Source: Sphagnum compactum (taxonomy: Eukaryota; Bryophyta; Sphagnopsida; Sphagnales). From it: a stretch of DNA of 64,000 bases. The notes below the pieces were generated by a model. The model was not told the origin of the DNA. It saw only the letters and a list, made by a program, of their open reading frames with translations, and made no database searches. The translations under genes were made by a program, and so were the position numbers. This document shows, one piece after another, positions 1-10,829 of this stretch. The DNA lies in the NCBI GenBank assembly GCA_965153455.1, contig OZ234493.1, positions 2,604,001 through 2,668,000 on the forward strand, in the 5' to 3' direction. Within the stretch, counting starts at the first letter, position 1; every line of letters starts with the position of its first letter.

Positions 1-171
1 GATGTGAAAAATATAATGAAAAACCATAGCTTCTTCTAGATTAGAATAAATCCACTTAACCATGCTAGAACGGAGATTACTATAGCATAGGGTTAGTTTT
101 CACATGGACGTAAAGAATTTTTTTAAAATTTAAAAATAATAAATTTTTTATGAACTTGAAATTTTATTTTT

Positions 172-256
172 TTCAGGATCTACTTATCATATTGTCATAT
201 GAGGAGTGAAATTATTCAGATTGAAGCCAAATCTAATTATGACGGTTTTCAACAAC
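172..256 (+). repeat. Dispersed repeat, copy A (copy B at 52,255-52,345)
   Basis: The segment running from the ATCTACTTATCATATTGTC start through GAAATTATTCAGA to GGTTTTCAAC matches 52,255-52,345 in the same orientation at roughly 80% by eye. Family unknown; probably an old transposon fragment. Confidence 0.5.
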
Positions 257-1749
257 AACACTACCACATGTAGCCAATTTAGTGACATTATTGGAGCACT
301 TTTCTAAAGGAACACTTTCAATTGCATTAAAGTAAGTTAGGGGAAAAAAACGTTTTTTTTTCCAATCTAGCACCGAGGTTCTCTCTCGCCCCACACCCCC
401 CCCCCACCAAAAAAAAATTCTTGCAAAGTCATTAAAATCCAAAGAGGAGAAATTCAGAGAACAGAGGGGGATGGTGGTCATTGTCTCTTTTTCTTTTCTT
501 TCTACTTGTTTGGTCACTTTTTTTTGGGGCGGGTTTTTTGGGAAGTCAAGTTCGACCAGAGCAAACCTGACTTGCAAAACCACGTTCGGTCAAAATGGAC
601 ACCACTCAACACTGGGTATATACGAATTGTAAGAAAGTGTAAAAGACGAGAGGAGGTCTTGCTTGACCAAGGCCCCTCAAATGGGCCCGTGGCAATAGGT
701 GAAAATTGATTGACGGCACATAAGAGTCTAGTTACGGAATTGCACATTGGGACTACTACAAGGTCAAAAGTTAGATGCCTACAAATAATATATTATTAAC
801 AACTTAGGTTATAGAGATTTCACAACATTAGGGTTTTTTAAAAATTCCTTTAGGGCGGGCTTTTTTGAAATAGTTTTGTACAACCTCAAGCTTTCTTTGC
901 TTGACTCTAGGGTGAGGATATATTTTTTCATATGGGTTTGTGGTTTTCCCATATGAAAAAAAGGAGAAAAAAGACAACCCTAAACAAATGGGTAGTTCAA
1001 AAATTGGAAGAGACATAGGTTACATACCTTAAGGTCAAGAAAACTCAAGCTTTACAGTTTGGACATAGTTGAAGATTTGAGACCTTTTCTTTCTTTCTTT
1101 CTTGTTGTTTCTTGCCTTCTTTTGGGGGTGAGAACAAGAAATCTCTGTGTACTAGGGTGGAAGTTTGAGACCTTTGAGACAATTGGTCAAATGTGTCAAG
1201 CAATGCATGGAAAGTATTACGAAATGTCATGACCAAAAACAACAACTTGTGAGGGCCGCATTTGAAATAGCAAATTTGGCAATCTTTAATGGTAATTCCC
1301 AAGATGTGTGCCCTTTACATAATACATCTTTCTCCTTCTTTTTTGGTTTTTGGCATAAACGGACAAAATACATTGCCAAGAGAAAGAGAGAGAACCAATA
1401 CAAGAGAGAGAGCTACATAGTATATCTTTGAAGAGGTTTAAGGGGAGTATAAGGGGATAGGGTGTAAGGGGAGTATGAGAAAAAAAGGATGAAAAAGAAA
1501 GGGCAAAGAGTAGCATAGGAAGAGCTCTAGAAGTACACTCCTAAGCACGCACACACTCCTTCCAATTGGTAGTAGTCTTTTGAGTTAAGAGTTAGGACAA
1601 CTTTTGCAAAGCAGATTTTACATTAGAAAAAGGGTTTCAAAATTGGGTGTCAAAAATCACCCATTTTCACACACTCTCTCTCTCCCAATTACATGAATCC
1701 AGCCCCCACCAACTATGAGCCCACAAATGGAATATACACTTTGAACGAG

Positions 1750-1958
1750 ATGGATGACGCACGAACGGATGGAAAGCTTCATTTCATCCTGACAAACAAC
1801 CACGACGTCCTTTACTATATAGAATTTGTTCTGTTTGGATGAATGACGGGATGGATGACGGACGGACGGATGGAAAGCTTTTTTTCATCCCGACAGAAAG
1901 CTTCATTTCATCCCAGCAAAAAGCTTCATTTCATCCCGACGTCCTTTACTATATAGAA
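1750..1958 (+). repeat. Local duplication with an internal 22-bp triplication
   Basis: The block ATGGATGACG...GGATGGAAAGCTT...GACGTCCTTTACTATATAGAA occurs at 1,750-1,824 and again at 1,851-1,958. In the second copy a unit of about 22 bp beginning AAGCTTCATTTCATCC is present three times in tandem (about 1,876-1,942). This is seen directly; no function is apparent. Confidence 0.75.
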
Positions 1959-2919
1959 GTACTTAAATATGTACATACTTTGCGGGTGGGGCCTTTGGAC
2001 CGTATAAAAGGTCAGATCTAATGAAATGTAAGTCAGAGTTATTCATTTGTCTGGACCCTACACGTACACACATAAGAGGCACTTTAGACACGGGATCAAA
2101 GACTCAATAGATTTGGGCCCCTTTTGAAGCAAATTGGACCCTAGAATGGGGGTCATGTTCAAAATAAGTTGGCCTCATGGAATTGTTTTAAATAAAGTCT
2201 ACCGATTGGGAAAATGCTCCAAATTTGGAGCCATGATATGCTGTTTGGAGTCCGGACCGGGGTTAATTGGTTCCTTTTTATCAAGAAAACCTATGGTTCA
2301 AGAATTCCTATTGGGTGAAAGGATTGAAATTGTGTAATTTCTTATATAAATATGAGGGTTTATGTTCTTTGTATTAAAATTAATTCTTCACACATCTAAC
2401 CTTTTTATGCATTTTTTTAATATGTTATATTCAATATTCTTATGAATTTTTGTAACTTCACAAAATTGTGCACAAAGATTTTGAACATTTTTTCATCTCT
2501 TTCTCAATTCCTAATCTCAAGTATACTTTAAGCAATCTTCAATACTAAACAAAAAAATTAAAAATTAAAAACCTTATGTCTTAGGTGATTTATAATGTGA
2601 TTCATTAATAAAAAATAAACAAGAAAATTCTCAAAGTCTTATATTTTACATGACTCTTTGATATGATTCATGTAATTAAAATCATGCACATTAAATTACG
2701 CCATAATTTTTTATAATAAATTATTTAAATTGAGCCATGCACAATAAATTGTGTCAATATTTATTGATGATGACTTGTCATAATCCTAATGAATCACATA
2801 TAAAGCATGAATGAAGATTTTGCATTTATGACACTATCCAACCTTTCAATTCTATTTTTTAAAAAACAAAATTTTGATACAACCACCAATCTAGTTTCAA
2901 ACCTATTACATGAATAATG

Positions 2920-3693
2920 TTATGGCAAATTTTGAAAATTATTTAAGAACGTAGAAGTTGAACATGAATGAACTTTGTAGACACGTACAATATATACCCT
3001 AACATCACATATGCCCATAGTTGTTAATGCAATTAGTACAAGAGTATTGTTGCACTTCTTTTTCCCCTAGTTTGCCCTTTGCCCCATTTTTTTCACCTTG
3101 GCATTTTTAGACATGTTTTGGGTCCATGTCATAGGTGTATTGGGCATGTTATGCATTGTTAAAGGGTGTGTAACATGTTACAAGACCCTTGGCATGTGCT
3201 ACTTGACATGTTAGATGCCTCTTGGTACTCGTCACATGGTCGGTTATGAGTACAAAAAAAGGTGAAAAAAAACATGGCAAAAGGCAAATTAAAGGTTATA
3301 ATAGCATTCAAGTAACAATTACATTAACAACTATGGGCAAATATAATTTTAAAGGCAATATGTATTTTTTGATGTATTAATATTCAAATTTGTTGCTATG
3401 TATTTTGAACCATCACTAGTTGTTGTATTGGAATAATGCATGTATATGTCATACATCATCATTAACCCATGATCATTATGAATAAAAACATATGAATACT
3501 TTGATGAATTTATAAATTCGTGCATACCAATCGATGTGCAGTGTATTTTTGTTTCTATAAGACACAAGATGTGAAACATTTGAAGGTTATGGTCATAGTT
3601 TTCATAATGTTGGTGTAAAGAAAAAGTATTCAAGGTTTGTATAATTACATGAAAATGATGTACATTTTTTAATTGAAAAAAAATGGTATCCAA
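2920..3693 (-). pseudogene. Endonuclease-like segment of a decayed helicase-endonuclease polyprotein
   Basis: Read on the minus strand, the frame continues without a break from the helicase remnant next to it. It contains HILCLIETKI, which looks like the L-x-E-T-K motif of exonuclease-endonuclease-phosphatase (APE-like) domains, then YSYVFIHNDHGLMMMYD. After the MITE (3,012-3,340) the frame resumes as YIVRVYKVHSC followed by STFLNNFQ before a stop near 2,920, which would fit the next part of such a domain (a strand ending in V-Y, then a helix). The later catalytic G-D-F-N-type motif was not found. Fusion of a helicase to a C-terminal endonuclease is known in Helentron-type rolling-circle elements. 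The family assignment is inferred from motif likeness; the decay is obvious. Confidence 0.4.
3012..3340. mobile_element. MITE-like element with long terminal inverted repeats
   Basis: The first 18 bases (TGCCCATAGTTGTTAATG) are repeated exactly as the reverse complement at the right end, and weaker inverted similarity extends about 90 bp inward, including TTTGCC and TTTTTTTCACCTT blocks on both sides. The element is about 329 bp and non-coding. The flanking trinucleotide ATA lies on both sides (3,009-3,011 and 3,341-3,343) and may be the target duplication. It interrupts the endonuclease-like frame. A truncated relative lies at 16,170-16,252. Confidence 0.7.
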
Positions 3694-4950
3694 GTTGGTT
3701 TTTATAATTTTTTCATTTCTATATGTACATTTGGATCCATATAGAGGTTTTGATGTTCAAGATGAGATTAGAAAAATAATTTTCCTTTTGTTTGAATGTG
3801 AGATAAAATTGTATATCTTAAGTCATGTTTCTTAACATTATTAAGATAAAAAACCAATTCATTTAATGACAATCTTTCAGGAACAATGGATGGTTCTTGT
3901 TGTTACAAATTGAATAAGAAATCGAATCCTTATTATAGAAAATGATTGGGTCTTATTAACTCTTATATATTTGATAATATGTTCAATATATGGTGTCCAT
4001 TTTGATGCAATGTTGTTATTGCAATAATGATTAGAATTTATTTTTTATTAGTGTTCCAATTTTAGAGTTTTGAAATACTACCCATATTATGGTTTTGTCA
4101 TTATATGTTGTTGATGCATTAAATATGTCATCAATTTCATTCAAGAGACCATTAGACGTTACATAATTACTATCACATAATTCAAGTAACATATATGCAA
4201 ATTTGAATTGCAAATTTGCAATTTGAGAGTTTGTAAAATGGCAGGTTAATGTTTAATGTCTATAACTTTGGAACTAAATGTGGAACATATTTGGCCATAA
4301 AACAAGATTGAAAATTTTAATTCCTTGGAGTGTTTATTTTTAAATGCACCTAAAGAATGACTTTTTTAATTTAGAGTAATAAATATATAATTTTTTCATA
4401 GTCCATTATTTTTGAAATATCCAAAAACTAATGTATCATTGAATTTGTTGGTGTATAATATTTTTCCTTCACTTTCAGAATTAGAGTTATTGGATGATTA
4501 GTTACATAATTATGAATTTAATAATTTGAATTTATATGCAATGTAAACAAACTTTCCCATTGATGGTGAATGGTAACATTCAAATATTTGTATAATGACA
4601 TTTCAAATAAATATTGTAAATCAAACATTAACATATTTGAACGAACATTTTTTGACATATAAGGCAATTTATATTCAAGAAGACATTTAAAGAACACATC
4701 CATTATTACTTATCATGTGGTAAATGTGATATTAGTGATTGAGTTTGATCCAAGTTTGTAAAGACATTAATATGCCATGAATTTTATATTATCCAAAGCC
4801 ATAAATTTTATAAATTTGAGAAAATGCAAATCATGATGAAATTAAAATGTTCTTTTATTGTGTCAATTTCTGGGTCGATGGAATGATTGTAATTTTATTT
4901 AGCATTTCATAGAAAGGTGCTTTACATTTGTTAATGTTATGTAAAAAACT
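3694..4950 (-). pseudogene. Decayed PIF1-type helicase C-terminal region
   Basis: Minus-strand fragments in several frames carry the order of motifs expected near the end of PIF1/Helitron helicases. First comes NGLLNEIDDIFNAST followed by IIWVVFQNSKIGTL (4,213-4,031), resembling the xDGLVNGxxG...VxF segment. Next come KWTPYIEHI-like residues, then a TRTIHCS segment (normally TIHKSQG), then LSLNELVF followed by HDLRYTILSHIQT (normally HGLxYTALSR). Several stops and at least one frameshift separate these pieces. Upstream, around 4,900-4,950, a KAPFYEMLNKI segment is also coding-like. The protein would unwind DNA during rolling-circle transposition. No intact Walker A or HUH Rep motif was found, so the N-terminal half is either lost or unreadable. 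Confidence 0.5.
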
Positions 4951-5569
4951 TATAGATATGTATGATGTTGAAAAAGGTTTTATTTGAATTTGAAAGTATA
5001 TGGAAAGTTGTTTAAAAATTTAGTTGAATTTTTTTAAATTATTTTTAAAAACATAACCTTCCATAACAAAAACATGAAATGATTGGATCATTTTAGATTT
5101 TTTAAATTTTTGATGTTGAAGTATATTGAACTATTTACATGTTTATTTATTTCAACATGATGTTTCGCAAGAATTGGTTGTTCGATTTATTTTGAAATGC
5201 ATTCAATATATGATGATTGAATTTTTTCATTTGTGAAATTTCCATGTGATTTTCTATTATATATATTTCATGTGATTCATAATTTGTAATATTTCTTTTA
5301 ATAAAACATGTTAATGAATTTAGATGTTTTTGGAGAGTAAATTAGATTTGGATGAGTTTCTAATAAGTAAAAAATATTCTTGTCATAAAGTGTCTAATCA
5401 AAGTATTCTTTTTTTCATTCTTGTGTGACAATAGGATCAATGATTGGATGGGTATGTTTCATTTGAATACTAGGAATTTAGTCAACCATAGTTACTAACA
5501 TTACAGTGGATGGAGTCAAAATAGCATTATTAGGAACATTTGTAGTGTTTTTCAAAAAACACTTGTACA

Positions 5570-6327
5570 TATTAAATACGATTTTATATTATTTGGGTGA
5601 TATTTATATTACAATAAGTATTGAATAATGAAACAACATAATTTAATGGTGAATCCCATTGTTTTTCAAAATGTCCATCAATGTTTTAATAGAAATGCAA
5701 ATTTGGTTTTGTGAATTGAATAAGAGGTTGTTGTATCATTGATTTTGAAGTAGATGGGAATTCATCCAAATTTATGGTCACTTTGGGATTGTTTGTTTAA
5801 AAAACATCCAAAAACCTAGATACACCATTGACATATTGAATTGGTTCAAAATGTAGAAAGTTGTAAGCTATATATAAGGGGACAAATCAAAAATCCATTT
5901 TACATCAAGACATGTTTTGATATTTATTCCAAACATAATTTAGCTGTTGTAAATATTTTTCTGTCCAAAATATTACAATGAAATTTCCCCATAAACCACC
6001 CATTCCATAACATTTTTTACCATTTTTGTCACATGTTGATGTTCATTTGTGACCATACTTTGATGCAAATCAAATAGAAAAAAATAGATTTGATTTCGAA
6101 TGCAACATTTTTTGATTTTTTTAATTCAATAATAAAAATTGATTTAAATGTGTTATACTAATTTGCTTCACTTGAAAAGATAGTAATTGGTCATCCAATA
6201 AATAAAATATAAAATTAAAAAGACAGTTGCTCACTTCATATTTATATGTTGAAACTGGACAAAACTTGTATGAACATAATACAAGTTCAAATGATGAATC
6301 AAGAAGATTTAATGTAAATATTTCCAT
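5570..6327 (-). pseudogene. Coding-like minus-strand debris, probably part of the same element
   Basis: The minus strand gives a 68-codon open frame (6,327-6,121), then frames with only occasional stops. One is a run of about 60 codons around 5,880-5,700 containing FEPIQYVNGVSRFLDVF. The residue mix looks like protein rather than random AT-rich translation. I do not recognise a domain. Its place between the RPA-like and helicase remnants suggests it is the N-terminal part of the same element. Confidence 0.3.
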
Positions 6328-6329
6328 TA

Positions 6330-8100
6330 ATAATTTAATTTAAAAATACACATGTAGACAAAATCACACTTTCACTTCCACACACATACACAAATTCAAT
6401 CATTTTCACATGCATAAAGTCATATGAATTCCCACTTTTTCACATTCATTCACACAAAATCACTCTCACTTTCTTTCATGCACATAAAATCACCCACATA
6501 TATTATCAATATACACACAAAGCTACATGCACACAATTATACACATACCCACACAAAAATAATTACAAACAAACACATTGGAAAACTATTTGTAAAATCT
6601 TAAGACCAATAGATTAATTACCATCAAGGAAAAGGCTATCAGATAGAAAAGAAATTTAAAAAAAAATGGAAAGACCAAAGGGTAGGGATTGCCTTCTATT
6701 TGCATACCATCATGCTATAACTGCCATCCTATAGTAATTACCAAATTGCAGCAAACCTAGAAAATGATCATAACCATTTGCTACCCCTCCATAGTTACTA
6801 CCTCCACTTTACAACCACTACGTTTAGTTTGTCTATTGTCATGTAATAACTTTCATCCTTTATAGGCTTGAAAAAAACTCATAACCACCTACAAACCTTC
6901 TTGTAGCTGCTACTTTTCATTTGCAGCCTAAGAAATTAATAACTACCTTTAGCTACTTTTTTCCAGAGGTAGCTATCATCTAGTAGCAAACCTACCTTCC
7001 TAATCTAGTACATAATACAATTTTTTTTTTCAATGTATAAGAAAAGAAAAACCAAACTAAAGAGAGTAGTATTTTATATCAACTAAAAAGAAACTACTCT
7101 CATTGCATTTAAGAAATCAAGTAAAAACAAACTCTAAGATATATATCACAAGTTGACCTTCAACCATAATCCATTGTTTGTATTTCTTCTTCACACAAGT
7201 ATAACCTTTTTCCATTTCACACACAACAATAAAACAAGAATGAAAGAATGAGAGAATGGAATGAGCCCAAATTATAATAAAGAAGTAAAAGTGATTCCCT
7301 TACCACATATGGGTTTTTTTATCCTCTTAAATTCCTCACCTTCTCATAATCTCCTTCACAAATCTTAGTTTAAAAAAACCATTCATCCCTTATCCACTTT
7401 CCATTTAGATTAATTAACCTATACAATTTCACGCCCGAATTTTAAAAAATGATAAATGAATACTTACCATTAGTAACTAAACAATTACTAGGATGCCCTT
7501 CTAAGTCAACTAGACTAAAATATTATTTCCACTATTAAGTATTCTTTTCAATAAATCCCCCCCCCCCCCCTCCATAATTATTTTATGGTTATTCTACCAT
7601 TGATAATTCTATTGTCCTTTAACACTACTAAACATTAAAATTCACTTGCATTGAAAAATTGTTTGCATTGAAAAAAATATTTTGTTTAAAAAATTGATTA
7701 CATTGAAAAAAAAATTACATTAAAATTTTTATTTCTAAAAAGAAAATAATAAATGAGAATAGTAGTTTACATTGAAAAATGTATATACAAAACTACTTTG
7801 GACACAATGGAAGTTGAAGTACAAGTATTTTTCCATTATTATGAAAAGGTTATTCAAACTAAAATTGTGAAGTTATACAAAATTTTCACATATACAAACT
7901 ATGTATATGATAAAAACAACAATAGATGTGTTAACTCAAAATTATTCATAACATGAAGTGTTTAAAACATTTTTTGTTTAGAAATTGATTTCAACTTATT
8001 AAAATTAAGCTTGCATTTGACACTACACTGGACAACAACAAACAGAGCTACAACTAAATCTCCACCATGCACATTAGATCATTTTAGGATAAATTATTAA
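6330..8100. other. AT- and CA-rich non-coding stretch
   Basis: 6,360-6,570 is a degenerate CACACA/CATTCACA-rich track. 6,700-7,000 is a pyrimidine-biased degenerate repeat with CTACC and TAGTAACTACC-like words. 7,558-7,571 is a run of 14 C. No gene was seen. Confidence 0.6.
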
Positions 8101-8106
8101 ATGTCT

Positions 8107-8382
8107 TTATGAAAATGAACAAGAGCATATGTGGGTGATCATAGGAATTTGCCACAAATGCGAATTGAAATGAGGTAGATTCAAGAATGTAGCCTTAATC
8201 ATATGAATAATTGCTTCCAACAATTTATCATCAATGGTTATTAACATAAGTTTATTTTTCATTGCAATGAAACCATGAAACATTCTTGATTTTTTAACCT
8301 TCAACTTTGAGCAACAAGCATTACAATGTGCATTGTTGGTAAAAAATATGATTATATTTATCACACAATACTTTCCACACAC
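8107..8382 (-). pseudogene. Unidentified protein remnant, possibly the zinc-binding end of the RPA-like protein
   Basis: A 91-codon minus-strand frame contains AHCNACCSKLKVKK, a Cys cluster, followed by FLNLPHFNSHLWQIPMITH. It lies downstream of the RPA-like remnant on the same strand. RPA1 proteins end in an OB fold with a CxxC...CxxC zinc ribbon, so it could be the distal part of that gene. The link is inference only. Confidence 0.25.
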
Positions 8383-8639
8383 TTTCTAAAGTTGAAACAT
8401 TGTTAAGCTTACTATGGATAACACCCCAATTACTCATAGAAAAAAAAACAAACATTTAAAAACAAACATATATCTTCTTTCATTTTTCCCTTTAAAAACT
8501 AACAAAAACCTAAAGTGCAAAAAATATTCTCCTCCCAAAGGAATAGCAAATTGGGTGAGCCATATATTTTTCCCAATGAAGAAGAGAAGTAGGTCCCATA
8601 ATCTTCTCCCCAATGAAAAAGAATCAAACACCACTCAAT

Positions 8640-9140
8640 ATTTTCCTCCCCAAGAGAAAACAATCAAAAGGTTGTTTGATATTCTATAGTTATATTTTGC
8701 ATTAGCAATTGGGAGGAAAACAAAAACTCAATAGGAGAAGGAAAATCAGGTGGTGACTTGATTCTTCCCTTCCATAAGGAAAAGGAAAATCAAGTGGCTA
8801 CCTAACTCTATTTCCCTTCCCCTAAGAAGGAGAATTTTATTTTCCCAATAGAATTGGGCAGCCACTTGATTTTATTTACTTTAGGTGCTAAATTTTTTAA
8901 TTTTTAATTTTTTTATTTTTATAAACGTTCAATTTTCCCGTAACCCAAGGTTAAGGAAAATTGAATAACCATTTGATTCTATTTCCTTTGCCCCAAGGAG
9001 AAGGAGGATTAAGTGACTGATCAATTTTATTTTTATTTGAATGTCGAACTTTATATTTTTTTTTCCTAATAGAATCAAATGACCACTAAAATTTCCCCTT
9101 AAATAACCACTTAATTCTATTTTTCTTATGCAGTGGGTGC
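8640..9140. repeat. Degenerate repeat block built on a CACTTGATT-like word
   Basis: Variants of AAATCAAGTGGCTACC and its reverse complement CCACTTGATTTTATTT recur in both orientations (about 8,741, 8,788, 8,871, 8,963, 9,011, 9,068 and 9,103), each beside purine-rich GGAAAAGGA or TTCCCTTCCCC tracts. TTTTCCTCCCC (8,640) and GGGAGGAAAAC (about 8,711) form an inverted pair. It looks like several overlapping MITE-type insertions. Confidence 0.45.
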
Positions 9141-9544
9141 AAAAAATAAAAATAAAAATAAAATTGCTTTCATTTTTTCCACCAATCCTTAAAGGGAAAT
9201 TTTTTAAAAAATTTCCTTGTATGAATGAAAGAAGAAAATACCTCTTTTAACGAAAGCCCATTCCTTAAAAGTTTATTGTGTTAATTAAAGAAGGTGGCCT
9301 TGAATACCTACATCCACAACCTTGTTTTAAAAATTGGTCGCCTTTGTAAATTCCTATGACATTCTTGATTAAAACCATTATACATTGGCCTGCATTGTAA
9401 GTTTCCAAAAGTTGTTCATACTATTTTGAAATTGTTGCCCATAACGGAAACATCTTGGTTGAATTCCCCTTCTCCATGTTTCTCACCCTTGTTATTTTTT
9501 CTTACTTCCACACTAGTAATAATGACCGCAATGATAATTGAAGT

Positions 9545-10822
9545 TCAATTTTGGAAAGAATTTTTGAATTCCCTAATGGAATTTGCGTGAAAGAATAGAG
9601 GAACCAATTTAGGTTGGAAGTTTACAATTGATGAAATAATGGTTGTCAATTCAATTGTGATGACAATATGCATGTCACATTTCTCAAAACCCTTATTGAA
9701 TTTGATTCGATACCAAAGATTTTCCACCTTCACATATATGCCTTTTTGCAAAAGTTTTTCATGCATTTCTATGTGAAGTGACTTCATTCTCAAAGTGATT
9801 GTGGTCAAAGTTGCCATATCTAGCAAATCATAATGCAAGTATACATAGCTTGGATCTTCTATGGTCCTATTTGCAATTTAATCAAAGTTACCATACATGT
9901 TGAACACCTTTGCTTCAAATGCAACATTTGACGCGCTCCTAAGTCCCTTGTTAGACCCACTTGAGGGTCTAAGTATGTTGAGTTGCGGAAAGTTGGGACT
10001 TGAGGGCCGCTCCCGACTTCCAGCACTAAAAGGGGGTAGAGGGGTGTGTTAGAAGTCCCGGGATTAGACTAGGAAGAGGGACAAGTATTATCTCACTCGA
10101 ATCTGCATCCAAAACCAACCACAAGAGGGTTAGTTCATATTCGGGAACACCCTTGGGTGTTAGGACAAGCCACGAGCACTTGGACACACTTGACTCACCA
10201 CGGCCTGGACTCGGGGGAAGCCACCACCTTCCCCCATATAATATATTCTGCAGCTCTTTGCCGAGGCTACATCCGAATGGCACTTTTTCCCGGGACTCCC
10301 AAAGAGGAGTCCCGAAACTGTCCCGGTTTGGACTCCCGGGACTTTGGGAGCTCATATCTCCCGGCTCCGACCTCCGATTGGAGTGAGATCTGAACCAACG
10401 TTGTAGCTCTCCTCAAGATCTTTTCAACGGTGTGTTGCACTCCACCTGCACACACTGGGATCAAGTCGATTCCCGACTTTTAGTGGTCGGGAGTCAAACT
10501 GCCAATTTGACTCCTGGCCCTTCTTTTGCCCATAACTTGGGCTGTAGATGTCCAAATGGTCAATGCGAGGCCATTTTAGACATGTACACTTCAAGACCTT
10601 TCCATTGATATAAAAAACACCTCAAGGCAAGGTGTTTTGACCCCTGTAATCGACTTCTGAAGTTTTGGGAGTCCCGGAGGACTCCAAGTCCCCAACTTTG
10701 GGAGTGTGAGTTGCATCTTCACACTTTGCCCAAAGTGGGGTTGCAACAACATTTTTATTTCAAAAATCTAAATCATCCATAGCAACAAGTCCTTCACCCT
10801 TTTTTATTGCAACAATAGACAT
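9545..10822 (-). pseudogene. RPA1-like OB-fold protein remnant, split by a solo LTR
   Basis: On the minus strand an ATG at 10,822-10,820 opens a frame (MSIVAIKKGEGLVAMDDLDF) that reaches the LTR insertion at 10,748. Below the LTR the same frame resumes at 9,928 as NVAFEAKVFNMYGNFD, then YVYLHYDLLDMATLTTITLR, then HEKLLQKGIYVKVENL and MHIVITIELTTI. This order (A-K-V, L-L-D, T-I-T, K-L-L-x-K-G-x-Y-V-x-V-x-N, then T-T-I) matches the strand pattern of an RPA DNA-binding domain of the OB fold. Two in-frame TAA/TGA stops break it before a 97-codon open stretch. RPA-like single-strand DNA-binding proteins are encoded by many plant Helitrons, consistent with the helicase remnants downstream. A host RPA pseudogene is the alternative. 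Confidence 0.45.
9929..10748 (-). mobile_element. Solo LTR of a Ty3/gypsy-type retrotransposon
   Basis: The 820-bp block begins TGACGCGCTCC and ends GGGGTTGCAACA (TG...CA; on the minus strand TGTTGCAA...GTCA). It is flanked by the identical pentamer ACATT at 9,924-9,928 and 10,749-10,753, the 5-bp duplication expected of an LTR element. It is clearly richer in GC than its surroundings. Its first half is homologous to 63,641-64,000, the LTR next to the gypsy gag remnant: both share CACGAGCAC, GACTCACCA, GGCCT and GAAGCCA..CACCTTCCCCC in order. That sister copy gives the orientation as minus. No internal region lies beside it, so it is a recombination product (solo LTR). Confidence 0.88.
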
Positions 10823-10829
10823 TGTGCAA

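Larger units (their letters stand above)
1..2880. other. AT-rich intergenic DNA, no gene recognised
   Basis: Homopolymer-rich sequence with short CT/GA runs near 1,390-1,410 and 1,670-1,685. Short open frames here are low-complexity and resemble no family I know. Two repeat features inside it are listed separately. Confidence 0.6.
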
